Of a stretch of 64,000 nucleotides of DNA, positions 7,891-17,600 are shown in pieces. Below the pieces are notes generated by a model that was not told where the DNA came from, made no database searches, and was given only the letters and a program-made list of their open reading frames with translations. Origin of the DNA: Lewinellaceae bacterium (GTDB taxonomy: Bacteria > Bacteroidota > Bacteroidia > Chitinophagales > Saprospiraceae); the NCBI GenBank assembly GCA_947476195.1, contig CANJPT010000005.1, positions 1-64,000 on the forward strand, given 5' to 3'. The position numbers and the translations under genes were made by a program. How positions within the stretch are numbered: position 1 is the first letter of the stretch; every line of letters begins with the position of its first letter.

Positions 7891-8934
7891 ATGACAAATA
7901 CCAAAGCTTTTGCCGCACAAAGTGCCACCGCTCCACTAGGCCCTTTTACGTTTGACAGAAGAGCCGTCGGACCGCGAGACGTTCAATTTGAGATCCTTTA
8001 TTGTGGCGTTTGCCATTCAGACCTCCATCAGGTGCGCAACGAATGGAAAGGCTCCATTTACCCAATTGTTCCAGGCCATGAGATCGTGGGTCGTGTCACG
8101 GTGGTTGGCGAGCAGGTGACCAGATTTAAGATAGGCGATCTCGCCGGAGTAGGTTGTTTGGTAGATTCCTGTCGGGAATGCGATAATTGCAAAAGAGGAT
8201 TAGAACAATTTTGCCGAAATGGGGCGATTGGCACCTACAATGCGAAAGACAAGCATACTGGTGGCGTCACTTATGGTGGATATTCCAAACAGATTGTTGT
8301 GGATGAATCCTTTGTGCTTCAGGTATCGGATAAACTTCCCTTGGAAACTGTAGCACCCCTGCTTTGCGCAGGCATTACCACTTATTCCCCGCTACGCCAT
8401 TGGAAAGTCGGAAAAGGCCATAAAGTGGCCGTCTTAGGTCTGGGTGGATTAGGCCACATGGCCGTTAAATTTGCTGCTGCTTTTGGCGCAGAGGTAACCG
8501 TCTTAAGCACCTCCCCATCAAAAGAAAAAGATGCGCTACAATTGGGCGCCCACCATTTTGCCCTTACCAAAGACCCGGAACAGCTCAAAGCACTGGCTGA
8601 TACGTTTGACTTTATCATCGATACCGTCTCTGCGCCCCATGATTACAGTCAAACCCTGAAACTGCTGAATACCGATGGCATCATCATCTGCGTGGGTATC
8701 CCTCCTAAACCCATAGAAATAGCAGGGTTCAGTCTGCTCAACAACCGGCGTAGCATTGCCGGATCTTCCATTGGCGGATTGGCTGAAACCCAGGAAATGC
8801 TGGATTATTGTGCCGAGCACCAGATCACTGCTGAGGTAGAGATCATCCAAATGTTGTACATCAACGACGCTTACGAACGGATGCTGAAAGGAGACGTGAA
8901 GTACCGTTTTGTGATCGATATGGCTACGCTATAA
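7891..8934 (+). CDS. Zinc-dependent NAD(P)H alcohol/aldehyde dehydrogenase, YahK/CAD type
   Basis: 347 residues of the medium-chain dehydrogenase superfamily, cinnamyl-alcohol-dehydrogenase/YahK branch, which typically reduces aldehydes with NADPH. Catalytic zinc ligands are in CGVCHSD and GHEIVG; structural zinc cysteines are in CRECDNCKRGLEQFC. The Rossmann cofactor loop is GLGGLGHMAVKFA followed by STSPSKEKDA, in which the Ser after the second beta strand suggests NADPH preference. It starts at ATG after about 100 bp of intergenic DNA that contains a weak -7-like box, and stands alone with no operon partner. Physiological substrate cannot be told from sequence. Confidence 0.9.
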   Translation: MTNTKAFAAQSATAPLGPFTFDRRAVGPRDVQFEILYCGVCHSDLHQVRNEWKGSIYPIVPGHEIVGRVTVVGEQVTRFKIGDLAGVGCLVDSCRECDNCKRGLEQFCRNGAIGTYNAKDKHTGGVTYGGYSKQIVVDESFVLQVSDKLPLETVAPLLCAGITTYSPLRHWKVGKGHKVAVLGLGGLGHMAVKFAAAFGAEVTVLSTSPSKEKDALQLGAHHFALTKDPEQLKALADTFDFIIDTVSAPHDYSQTLKLLNTDGIIICVGIPPKPIEIAGFSLLNNRRSIAGSSIGGLAETQEMLDYCAEHQITAEVEIIQMLYINDAYERMLKGDVKYRFVIDMATL

Positions 8935-8956
8935 AAAATTTCTAAAATACGGTAAT

Positions 8957-8986
8957 TTGGGCCCTCCTGATTTGCATCTGGCTTTG
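8957..8986 (+). promoter_or_regulatory. Putative Bacteroidota promoter for the SprB adhesin gene
   Basis: TTG at 8957-8959 is separated by 19 bp from TGGCTTTG at 8979-8986, one mismatch from the TAnnTTTG -7 box of the Bacteroidota primary sigma factor. It lies 25 bp before the TTG start codon at 9012. Confidence 0.45.
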
Positions 8987-9011
8987 CACTTTCATTCAAA
9001 ACAATCAAGAT

Positions 9012-12000
9012 TTGAAGCAATTTTTACAGGCTGTTATGCTTTCTTTCCTCCTTCCAGGAGGCATGTCGGCTCAATCAGGCGCTTTGGGGGCCTGTACCAG
9101 TAACTGCCACGGCGCTTTGGGCGAAAATATTTACCCAAACGGAGATTTCGGCTACGGAATCCCCAATGTAGTTCCTGTCAATCCCGGACTGGCACCAGGA
9201 TACATCTATCAAACGAATCCGCCTCCAAATGACGGGTATTATACCATCTCCAACAATACCACCCCTTGGGGTTGGTTTGCTGGTGATGTTTGGATCGACA
9301 TCGAAGACAACGGACCGGAGCCCAATGGCTATATGATGGTCGTGAATGCCAGTTATCCACCAGGTCTGTTTTTCCAGAACACTGTGGCCGTTTGCGAGAA
9401 TACCCTGTACGAGTTTTCGGTGGACGTGATCAATATTTTTGAATACCAATACACGCAATCCATCAAACCAAACCTCAGTTTTATGATCGAAAATGTGGCC
9501 TATTGCGAAACTGGCGACATTCCAATCGATGAGAAATGGCATACCCTGCGCTTTTCATTTACTACAGCACCCGGTCAAACCTCCTTGCTACTGGGTATGC
9601 GCAACAATGCCCCCGGTGGTTACGGGAATGACCTCGCCATAGACAACATATCTTTCCGTGCTTGTGGTCCAGAAATTCTGGCCCAGGATACCGTATGGTT
9701 TTGTGCCGGAAACAGTGCCCAGCTCCAGGTTCAAATGCACAATTCGCCCTTTACGTCGACCGTTTACCAATGGCAGCTCTTGACGAATGGTAATTGGGAG
9801 GACATCCCAGGCGCTGATTCGATCGCCTGGAATGTTCAAAATCCACAGGATGGAGCAGAATATCGGCTTTTAGTGGCATCCGGAGCACCCAATCTGGCTT
9901 TACCCAATTGCAGAGTGGCGTCTGAAGGGATCCGTCTGATGCAATTGCCTGCATTGGTGGTTATGGCTTCCGGAACAGATGCCGTTTGTTTCGGACAAAG
10001 TAACGCCACTGTGCTTGTACAAGCCTTGTCGGGCCAGGCCCCTTTCACCTATTTCTGGAGTAATAACAGCACGGACCATAGCCAAACAGATTTGTCGGCC
10101 GGAGATTATCAGGTCACCATTACAGATGCCATTGGATGCACCGCAGGGGCTGCGGTGACTGTATATGATGTCCCGCAGCTGATTTACAGTACGATTTCCT
10201 TACCCGTTTCCTGTTTTGGCCAATCAAACGGCCAGGCCATTGCCAGCGCAACGGGTGGAACATTTCCGTATACTTTTTCCTGGGAAAACGGTGCATCGGG
10301 AGATACTATACAAGGGCTTTCTGCAGGAAATTATCGCTTAACAATTTCCGATGCCAATGGCTGCACGCAGACCACATCAGCTACGATCACCACACCAACA
10401 GAATTGGACGCTACTGCAGTGGCCACAGCGGTGTCCTGTTTTGGCGGGACTGATGCCGGGTTGATTGCCTCAGCTAGTGGTGGCACCGGCCCCTATACCT
10501 TTATCTGGGACCTGGGACAAACGACACCGCAAATAGGCGGATTGATGGCAGGCACATACACTGCAACTGTCACAGATATGCTTGGTTGTTCAACCAGTGT
10601 TTCAGGCATTGTCGTTGAACCGCTTGCACTGACAACCAATACAAATGAAGGAATACCGTCCTGTTTTGGGGGAAATGACGCCCTGGCAACGGCTACAGCC
10701 TCAGGAGGAACAGGGCCTTATGCCTTCCAATGGAGCAGCGGACAAACCACAGCTCAGATATTAGGGCTGACTGCGGGCCTATACACCGTGACGGTCACCG
10801 ACGCGCATGGTTGTTCGGCCACATCTTCAGGCAGTATCGGGACGCCTCCAGCCTTGACAATCGCCACTAGCGGAGGAACGACCGCCTGTTTTGGGGGAAA
10901 TGACGCCCTGGCAACGGCTACAGCCTCAGGAGGAACAGGGCCTTATGCGTTCCTCTGGAGCAGCGGACAAACCACCGCTCAAATCGACGGATTGACGGCC
11001 GGAACCTATTCTTTAACCATCACAGACGCACATGGTTGTACTACCACGGCAACGAGTAATATTCAGGAACCCGGCTTATTGGTAGCAAACACACTGGCCG
11101 GCACGGTGCCATGTTTTGGCGAAAACGACGCCATAGCCAGTGCCAGCGTCTCTGGCGGAACCAGTCCCTATCATTTCCTATGGAGCAGCGGACAAACCAC
11201 GGCTCAGATCGGCGGGCTGAATGCTGGAATCTATATGCTTACGGTAACGGATGCCCTTGGCTGTTCGACTGTTCAGTCGATTGCGGTAGACCAATCGTCC
11301 CTTCTGGTATCAACCGCCATTGCGGGAGAAACTACTTGTTTTAATGGGAACGACGGTGCCGTCTCGATTCAATCAAACGGTGGCCAGGCACCCTATCAAT
11401 ATCTGTGGAGTAATGGGCAAACTTCAATTGCCGTGAGCGGATTGTCGGCCGGCCCTTATTCAGTGACAACTATCGATGCACTGGGATGTACTGCCGTCAA
11501 CACCCTTTGGGTGGAGCAGCCGACACCAGTAGCCATAATGGCCACTTCAGAAGCGGTTTCCTGCTTTGGTGGTACAAACGGAACCATTAAGACCATTGTA
11601 GGGGGTGGTACAGGACCTTATTCTATTGGATGGAGCAATGGTCAGAGCGGCATTATGGCCAATGGTTTGTCGGCCGGGACGTACACCCTGACCGCTACCG
11701 ACGCAAATGGATGCACCACGACGTCCAGTGCCCAGGTGACAACGCCTGCAGCAATTCTGTCGAGTATTACGACACAAGATCCAGCCTGTTTTAGCAGCGC
11801 CAATGGTATGGCCACCCTCAACCTAAGCGGAGGAGTACCACCTTACAGCTACTTATGGCAAAATGGCCAAACAGGAGCCTCTGCCCAGCAACTTCATGCC
11901 GGTAGCTACCAGATTACTGCTACAGATGCTCATGGTTGCTTTTTGACGAGTTCTGTGACCCTTGGGCAACCCACGGAACTGGGCAGCAATGTCCAGGCTC

Positions 12001-12971
12001 TGGAAACCAATTGTTACGGTACAGCCACCGGCCAGGCTTGGGTCAGCCCAATTGGTGGAACACCACCCTATACATTTGCCTGGCAAAATGGTCAGACTAC
12101 TGCTCAAATTAATGGACTGGCTTCGGGTTGGTACGGACTAAGCATTACCGATGCACACCAATGCCCAATGGTTGCACAGGTTTGGGTAGGACAACCGTCG
12201 CCGCTCCTGCTTGACCTACTTGGCCTGCCAGTTTCCTGCCTGGAACTGTCAGATGGAATGGCATCCGCCATCGCTTCAGGCGGCGTGGAGCCTTACCTTT
12301 TTGCATGGAGCAACGGCCAGTCAGGCCCGGAAATCTGGGCCCTGCCAATGGGCAACTATACTGTGACAGCGACGGATGCGCATGGTTGTACCGCAATAGC
12401 AGAGAAAATGGTAGAATCTGAGCTGCCCATCAAGGTAGATCTTGGACTGGATCTGACTTTTTTCCTTGGAGATGAGCTGGTATTGACGGCCCAAACCAAT
12501 TTACCTACAAGCGAGATTCTCAATTACAGTTGGTCCGGAACAGGCGGAGCCCTACAATGTGCTGATTGTTTTCAATATCAGTTTGTTCCGCTGGAAAGCG
12601 GTTGCGAACGCGTACTTGTGACCCGCGTGAATGGTTGCCAGGCTTCGGATGAGGTATGCTTTAAACTCCGTCCCAGAAGGCATATTTATGTACCCAATGT
12701 GTTCCATCCGGACGAAAGTGGAGATAATGACTTTTTTACCATCTATTCAGATGTCTCCGTAAAGCAGATCCTTTATCTGCGAATTTACAGTCGATGGGGC
12801 GAGCAGCTCTTTCAGGCAAACAACATCCAAACCAATTATGAGCCTTCTGGTTGGGACGGCACTTTTCGCGGGCTACCGATGAACCCAGCAGTATTTGTCT
12901 GGGTCGCTGAGGTGGAGTTTATAGATGGGGAAGTGTTACTTTTGAAAGGAGATGTTACCCTGGTGCGCTAA
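9012..12971 (+). CDS. Giant SprB-repeat adhesin with gliding-motility C-terminal domain (first copy)
   Basis: 1319 residues. A signal peptide (MKQFLQAVMLSFLLPGGMSAQ) supports the TTG start at 9012, since starting at ATG 9036 would leave it too short. Residues about 30-220 form a carbohydrate-binding-like beta domain (GENIYPNGDFG...NNAPGGYGNDLAIDNISF). About 317-1138 contain eleven 75-residue SprB repeats (consensus CFGGxxAxAxASGGTGPYxFxWSxGQTTxxIxGLxAGxYxxTVTDxxGC). The end (YVPNVFHPDESGDNDFFTI ... WGEQLFQ ... GWDGTFRG) is a CHU_C/T9SS type B sorting domain from about residue 1226. Such proteins are exported by T9SS and act as mobile surface adhesins in gliding. A paralogue of the same architecture lies at 24097. 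Its 3' end overlaps the convergent oxidoreductase gene by 17 bp. Confidence 0.92.
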   Translation: MKQFLQAVMLSFLLPGGMSAQSGALGACTSNCHGALGENIYPNGDFGYGIPNVVPVNPGLAPGYIYQTNPPPNDGYYTISNNTTPWGWFAGDVWIDIEDNGPEPNGYMMVVNASYPPGLFFQNTVAVCENTLYEFSVDVINIFEYQYTQSIKPNLSFMIENVAYCETGDIPIDEKWHTLRFSFTTAPGQTSLLLGMRNNAPGGYGNDLAIDNISFRACGPEILAQDTVWFCAGNSAQLQVQMHNSPFTSTVYQWQLLTNGNWEDIPGADSIAWNVQNPQDGAEYRLLVASGAPNLALPNCRVASEGIRLMQLPALVVMASGTDAVCFGQSNATVLVQALSGQAPFTYFWSNNSTDHSQTDLSAGDYQVTITDAIGCTAGAAVTVYDVPQLIYSTISLPVSCFGQSNGQAIASATGGTFPYTFSWENGASGDTIQGLSAGNYRLTISDANGCTQTTSATITTPTELDATAVATAVSCFGGTDAGLIASASGGTGPYTFIWDLGQTTPQIGGLMAGTYTATVTDMLGCSTSVSGIVVEPLALTTNTNEGIPSCFGGNDALATATASGGTGPYAFQWSSGQTTAQILGLTAGLYTVTVTDAHGCSATSSGSIGTPPALTIATSGGTTACFGGNDALATATASGGTGPYAFLWSSGQTTAQIDGLTAGTYSLTITDAHGCTTTATSNIQEPGLLVANTLAGTVPCFGENDAIASASVSGGTSPYHFLWSSGQTTAQIGGLNAGIYMLTVTDALGCSTVQSIAVDQSSLLVSTAIAGETTCFNGNDGAVSIQSNGGQAPYQYLWSNGQTSIAVSGLSAGPYSVTTIDALGCTAVNTLWVEQPTPVAIMATSEAVSCFGGTNGTIKTIVGGGTGPYSIGWSNGQSGIMANGLSAGTYTLTATDANGCTTTSSAQVTTPAAILSSITTQDPACFSSANGMATLNLSGGVPPYSYLWQNGQTGASAQQLHAGSYQITATDAHGCFLTSSVTLGQPTELGSNVQALETNCYGTATGQAWVSPIGGTPPYTFAWQNGQTTAQINGLASGWYGLSITDAHQCPMVAQVWVGQPSPLLLDLLGLPVSCLELSDGMASAIASGGVEPYLFAWSNGQSGPEIWALPMGNYTVTATDAHGCTAIAEKMVESELPIKVDLGLDLTFFLGDELVLTAQTNLPTSEILNYSWSGTGGALQCADCFQYQFVPLESGCERVLVTRVNGCQASDEVCFKLRPRRHIYVPNVFHPDESGDNDFFTIYSDVSVKQILYLRIYSRWGEQLFQANNIQTNYEPSGWDGTFRGLPMNPAVFVWVAEVEFIDGEVLLLKGDVTLVR
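10660..10949 (+). repeat. Recently duplicated SprB repeat units
   Basis: At least 64 bp starting at 10660 are identical to the sequence starting at 10885, an offset of exactly 225 bp (75 codons, one SprB repeat). Neighbouring repeats are much more diverged, so units 4 and 5 arose by recent duplication or are kept alike by gene conversion. Confidence 0.85.
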
Positions 12972-13983
12972 GGATTGGTTTTATCCGTGAACCAATCAAT
13001 TCAATTGACTGCATCAGTTTTTCATGCGGTACCTCAGCCGTATCCATTTGAAACGTAAGCCTGGTAATACCGCCCAAAGCTTCGGAATGCCGAAGAATTT
13101 TTGCTGCCACTTCTTCCGCACTGCCCACCAGCAAGGCGCCCCTTGGACCAGTTTGCGCTTCAAACCGTGCTCTGGTCATGGGTGCCCAACCACGCTCCTT
13201 ACCCACCCGGGTCATCGCTTCCGCATATCCGGGATAAAAATCATCCATGGCTTCTTGTGTGGTATTCGCGACATAACCCAGTGAGTGCAACCCCACTTTC
13301 AATTGTTCCGGGCCATACCCTGCCTGTTCCCCTGCCTTTCGATAAAGATCGATTAAGGGCCTGAATTGGTGTGTTTCTCCACCGATTACTGCAACCATTA
13401 GCGGTAGTCCAAGGGTACCAGCCCGTATAAAGGATTCTGGGGTCCCCCCTACCCCAAGCCAAATCGGCATAGGTGTTTGTAAGGAGCGGGGATAAACTGG
13501 CTGATGTTTCAAAGGCGCGCGGAATTTGCCCGACCAGGTGACAAATTCATAATCCCGGATTTGAAGCAGCAGTTCGAGCTTCTCCGCAAACAACGCATCG
13601 TAATCCTCCAGTCGATAGCCAAATAAAGGAAAAGCTTCTATGAACGAACCGCGGCCAACCACCATTTCTGCCCGACCGCCGGAAATCAGATCCAGGGTGG
13701 CAAAGTTTTGATAAACCCGCACAGGATCGGCAGCACTCAGCACCGTCACCGCACTTGTCAGACGGATGCGCTGGGTACGCACTGCGGCAGCAGCCAGAAT
13801 AAGCGTAGGGGCTGAATCCAGAAACCCTTTGCGGTGATGTTCTCCGATGCCAAAGATGTCCAGATCAGAACGATCAGCATGTTCAATCCTTGCCAGCAAT
13901 TGTGCCAATGCATCGGAATCGCTGATTGTCCTGCTGGCATTGCCGCTCATCATGGCGGCAAAACTGTCTATTCCTATTTCCAT
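12955..13983 (-). CDS. LLM-class (bacterial luciferase-like) flavin-dependent oxidoreductase
   Basis: About 342 residues from ATG at 13983 (MEIGIDSFAAM); an upstream in-frame ATG at 14031 adds a hydrophobic stretch absent from relatives. Family marks are FGIGEHHRKGFLDSAPTLILAAAA, TSAVTVLSAADPVRVYQNFATLDLISGGRAE (the classic LLM block), GRGSFIEAFPLFG and the flavin-contact region IWLGVGGTPES. These enzymes use reduced FMN or F420-like cofactors for monooxygenation of an unknown substrate. Convergent with, and overlapping by 17 bp, the SprB adhesin gene. No operon partner is visible. Confidence 0.9.
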   Translation of the reverse strand: MEIGIDSFAAMMSGNASRTISDSDALAQLLARIEHADRSDLDIFGIGEHHRKGFLDSAPTLILAAAAVRTQRIRLTSAVTVLSAADPVRVYQNFATLDLISGGRAEMVVGRGSFIEAFPLFGYRLEDYDALFAEKLELLLQIRDYEFVTWSGKFRAPLKHQPVYPRSLQTPMPIWLGVGGTPESFIRAGTLGLPLMVAVIGGETHQFRPLIDLYRKAGEQAGYGPEQLKVGLHSLGYVANTTQEAMDDFYPGYAEAMTRVGKERGWAPMTRARFEAQTGPRGALLVGSAEEVAAKILRHSEALGGITRLTFQMDTAEVPHEKLMQSIELIGSRIKPILSAPG

Positions 13984-14284
13984 AAATTTTAAAATGATAA
14001 TTTGAATAAGAATGAATGAGTTGACGACCAAAATCAGATGCCGGATTGCTAAAAATTATCTGGCCCGTAAAAACCTATCGAACATTTTATTCAGGGTAAA
14101 AGTTTAGGCCTCTTGATATTTCAGCGCCTGTTCTGGAATTGAATTTTGGCCTGCAAGCGGCAAATGGTATTTCAGCCAAGGTTATCCCGAATGAAGCGGC
14201 CATCAGTTCTAACAATACTCGCCCCAATATTGCCTGACTGGTTTTACTTTTCGATTTATTCTCGGCGGCATCAATATAGAATTA

Positions 14285-14292
14285 TATCTTTG
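14285..14292 (+). promoter_or_regulatory. -7 box upstream of the sugar porter
   Basis: TATCTTTG fits the Bacteroidota -7 consensus TAnnTTTG exactly. It lies about 130 bp before the sugar porter ATG; no well-spaced TTG -33 element is seen. Confidence 0.4.
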
Positions 14293-14420
14293 TCATGGCG
14301 CTACGTTAATGCATTTTGTTTGTTGTAAAACAAAAACAACACAATAACGCCACTTTTTTATTCTGCAGCCTGCCTTCAAGGAGCCGTGGACCTACGTCAT
14401 TTAAAAAACTAGAACTAAGT

Positions 14421-15758
14421 ATGAATTATCGAAAACTGTTTTTTTGGTCTATTACCGTCGCGCTAGGCGGGTTTCTCTTCGGATTGGATACCGCGGTCAT
14501 CTCTGGCTGCGAACGTACAATCCAAAAACTCTGGAATTTAAGCGACGCTATGACAGGCCAAATGGTAGCAATGGCACTTTATGGCACCATCATTGGAGCC
14601 ATTTTCGGTGGCATGCCAGCAGAGCGCCTGGGCCGCAAACAAACCCTGTTTTGGATTGCTGTCTTGTACCTTTTATCTGCGGTAGGATCTGCCTTGTCGC
14701 CTGATGTAAACACCTTGATGTTGTTTCGCTTTATTGGCGGTTTGAGTATTGGGGCTTCTTCAGTGGTTGCACCGATGTATATCACAGAAATTTCACCCGC
14801 AGAAAAAAGAGGGCAACTTACAGCCTTATTTCAGTTCAATATCGTTTTTGGGATTCTGATAGCTTACCTTTCCAATTGGATCATTGGTACTGATAACGAA
14901 GAAGCATGGCGCTGGATGCTGGGTGTAGTAGCCATTCCATCACTACTCTTTGTGATTTTGATATTATTGATACCGGAAAGTCCTCGATGGCTCATTGTTA
15001 AAAAAGGACGGGTTGATGAAGCCCGACGTACCCTCGCCATCATCAATCCTGCCACAGCAGAATTTGAAATTGCTGCTATTCAAGCAGGCCAGAACGGGCC
15101 AGAAGGCAATAATGGTCGGTTATCAGACTTTTTCTCTGGAAAATATAGCGTTCCAATATTACTAGCATTCTTGTTTGCTTTCTTCAATCAGGTTTCAGGT
15201 ATCAATGCGGTTATTTACTATGCCCCGAGAATATTCGAGGATGCTGGCATGGTTAGCAGTTCGGCATTACTTTCTTCCGTGGGAATCGGGGTTGTGAACC
15301 TCTTATTTACGATGATAGGGCTTGTACTAATTGACCGCAAAGGCAGGCGTTTTTTAATGTATATTGGCTCTATAGGCTATATTATTTCACTTTCCTTAGT
15401 TTCCTGGGCCTTTTTTACCGGTGCAGCCAAAGAAGGCTATATGGTAGCTATCCTATTGTTTGCCTTCATTGCAGCCCACGCCATTGGGCAGGGAGCCGTC
15501 ATTTGGGTATTTATTTCTGAGGTATTTCCCAATCAGGTACGTGCCTGGGGCAATTCATTGGGCAGCAGTACCCACTGGGTTTTTGCCGCGCTTATTGCGG
15601 GCAATTTCCCTTGGTTCGCGGGTAAATTTGGTCAAGCATCTACTTTTGCTTTTTTCGCTGCAATGATGGTTTTTCAATTGATTTTTGTTTGGAAAATGAT
15701 GCCGGAAACTAAAGGGGTTTCGTTGGAAGATATTGAAAAGCAAATGGTTAATCAATAA
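14421..15758 (+). CDS. Sugar porter (MFS) transporter, probably fructose/sucrose
   Basis: 445 residues, 12 predicted membrane helices, of the MFS sugar-porter family (proton-sugar symport at the inner membrane). Signature motifs: GFLFGLDTAVISG in helix 1, the PAERLGRKQTLF loop (G-R-K/R), RFIGGLSIGASSVVAPMYITEISPAEKRGQL after helix 4, PESPRWLI in the middle loop, the QVSGINAVIYYAPRIF signature, and PETKGVSLEDIE at the end. ATG at 14421 gives the standard N-terminus; an upstream TTG at 14316 adds 35 non-homologous residues. It is followed 111 bp later on the same strand by a GH32 fructosidase, which suggests the transported sugar is fructose or sucrose released by that enzyme. Confidence 0.92.
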   Translation: MNYRKLFFWSITVALGGFLFGLDTAVISGCERTIQKLWNLSDAMTGQMVAMALYGTIIGAIFGGMPAERLGRKQTLFWIAVLYLLSAVGSALSPDVNTLMLFRFIGGLSIGASSVVAPMYITEISPAEKRGQLTALFQFNIVFGILIAYLSNWIIGTDNEEAWRWMLGVVAIPSLLFVILILLIPESPRWLIVKKGRVDEARRTLAIINPATAEFEIAAIQAGQNGPEGNNGRLSDFFSGKYSVPILLAFLFAFFNQVSGINAVIYYAPRIFEDAGMVSSSALLSSVGIGVVNLLFTMIGLVLIDRKGRRFLMYIGSIGYIISLSLVSWAFFTGAAKEGYMVAILLFAFIAAHAIGQGAVIWVFISEVFPNQVRAWGNSLGSSTHWVFAALIAGNFPWFAGKFGQASTFAFFAAMMVFQLIFVWKMMPETKGVSLEDIEKQMVNQ

Positions 15759-15869
15759 TTAATGGATTGAAACTGGCCTTGAAAAATGAACTGATCCGCC
15801 CCATTTTTTCAAAACGCCCCCAGGTTTTGCTTTTATTTAATGGCTCAATGAAGCTAAAATAAACTTTTT

Positions 15870-17525
15870 ATGAAGCAAAAAATAAATTCAATTTTGGGGG
15901 GCATTTGCTCCACATGCTGCCTCCTCTATGCTTGCCATGGCATGCAAAAAGCACCACGAACAACGATCGCCACTCCAGAAACGACGAGCACTTACTTGGA
16001 GCAACACCGGCCCCAATTCCACTTCTCCCCTCCAGCTATGTGGATGAATGACCCCAATGGTCTGGTCTTTTTTGAAGGTGAATACCATCTTTTTTACCAA
16101 TATTATCCAGAGCGTAATGTGTGGGGTCCAATGCACTGGGGCCATGCGGTCAGTCGTGACCTGGTACATTGGGAACAACTCCCCATCGCACTCTATCCAG
16201 ATTCACTGGGGTACATTTTTTCCGGCAGTGCAGCAGTTGATTGGAGCAATACAAGTGGCTTTGGTGAAAATGGCAAACCACCGCTCGTGGCGATGTTTAC
16301 CCTGCACAACATGACCAGGGAAAAAGCTGGAAGAAAGGATGTCGAAAGTCAAGGCATTGCCTATAGCAACGACCGCGGCCGAACCTGGACTAAATACTCG
16401 GCAAACCCTGTACTTCCCAACACTGAAAATCAACGCGATTTTCGCGACCCCAAAATAGTCTGGCATGAAGCCTCTAAAAAGTGGATTGTGGTATTGGCGG
16501 TTGGAGATCACGCCGAATTTTGGAGCGCCCCTGATTTAATACACTGGACGCATTTGAGTGATTTTGGCAAAGAATACGGGGCCCATGGTGGGGTCTGGGA
16601 ATGCCCAGACTTCTTTCCCATCAGGGTCGAAGGCACTTCCGAAACAAAATGGGTTTTGCTTCAAAATCTAAATCCTGGTGGCCCCAATGGTGGTTCATGC
16701 TTGCAGTATTTTGTCGGACAATTTGATGGAAAAACCTTTTCATTAGATCCTGACTTTGCCAAATCTGTCTCCAATGGAAATGGAATTTGGGTGGACTGGG
16801 GTAAAGACAACTACGCCGGCGTTACCTGGTCTGATCTGCCCAAATCTGATGGCCGGCGGCTGCTCCTGGGTTGGATGAGCAATTGGGAATATGCGCAGGA
16901 AGTTCCAACAGTAGCCTGGAGAAATGCCGCTACCCTTCCCAGAGAATTGGTTTTAACAAATACTTCCGAGGGTTATCGCTTTAAATGCAGACCCGTAAAA
17001 GAGCTCAAATCACTCCGAAAAAAATCATTTGAGCTGCCAAAAGGGGAAATAACAGAAAAAATTGACCTATCGGATAAACTCAAATTTTCTCCTGCTCAAT
17101 CCGAATGGGTTTTAGAATTCAAACTTCCGGAAGACTTAACCCCTGCGGTCTCCTCTGTAGATCGGTTTAGGGGTTCCGTAGGTATCGAACTTTCCAATGC
17201 CAAAGGTGAAACCTACCGGATTGGTTACGATGGCAATAAAAATCAATTTTTTAGTGACCGAACCAAATCAGGCGACCACAGTTTCTCCAAAACGTTTGCG
17301 GCCGGAATCCACACTGCGCCCCGTATTTCTAAAGCCGGGGTCTTGCGCATTCACCTCTATTTCGACGTAGCTTCTGCTGAACTTTTTGCCGATGATGGAT
17401 CAACGGTTATGACCGAATTGTACTTCCCTACTGAAATATTCAACCAGGCAAAGATTTTTGTTGAAGGCGAAAAGTTGACCCTGAGCAGCGGATCTATATA
17501 TGCTTTAAGCAGAATTTGGAAGTAA
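15870..17525 (+). CDS. Glycoside hydrolase family 32 (levanase/fructan beta-fructosidase), lipoprotein
   Basis: 551 residues. The N-terminus has a lipobox-like LLYAC at residue 21, so it is probably a lipid-anchored periplasmic or surface enzyme. The GH32 five-blade propeller shows the nucleophile motif MWMNDPNG (Asp near residue 58), the transition-state stabiliser FRDPK (near 191) and the acid/base motif WECPDFF (Glu near 244). A C-terminal beta-sandwich follows from about residue 380. GH32 enzymes release fructose from levan, inulin or sucrose. It sits behind an MFS sugar porter on the same strand, a minimal fructan or sucrose utilisation unit with no SusC/SusD pair in view. Exo or endo action cannot be decided from sequence. 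Confidence 0.93.
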   Translation: MKQKINSILGGICSTCCLLYACHGMQKAPRTTIATPETTSTYLEQHRPQFHFSPPAMWMNDPNGLVFFEGEYHLFYQYYPERNVWGPMHWGHAVSRDLVHWEQLPIALYPDSLGYIFSGSAAVDWSNTSGFGENGKPPLVAMFTLHNMTREKAGRKDVESQGIAYSNDRGRTWTKYSANPVLPNTENQRDFRDPKIVWHEASKKWIVVLAVGDHAEFWSAPDLIHWTHLSDFGKEYGAHGGVWECPDFFPIRVEGTSETKWVLLQNLNPGGPNGGSCLQYFVGQFDGKTFSLDPDFAKSVSNGNGIWVDWGKDNYAGVTWSDLPKSDGRRLLLGWMSNWEYAQEVPTVAWRNAATLPRELVLTNTSEGYRFKCRPVKELKSLRKKSFELPKGEITEKIDLSDKLKFSPAQSEWVLEFKLPEDLTPAVSSVDRFRGSVGIELSNAKGETYRIGYDGNKNQFFSDRTKSGDHSFSKTFAAGIHTAPRISKAGVLRIHLYFDVASAELFADDGSTVMTELYFPTEIFNQAKIFVEGEKLTLSSGSIYALSRIWK

Positions 17526-17600
17526 CTTTCAACGCCCTACTCAACTAAGCAGGAAAATTTGACGACCATATTCAACCCTGCATTTATATAAGCTTCAGAA

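Noticed and set aside
12955-12971. Overlap of the convergent SprB and flavin oxidoreductase genes as a sign of misannotation
   Set aside because: Both C-termini are conserved in their families, so the 17-bp tail-to-tail overlap is real and not uncommon.
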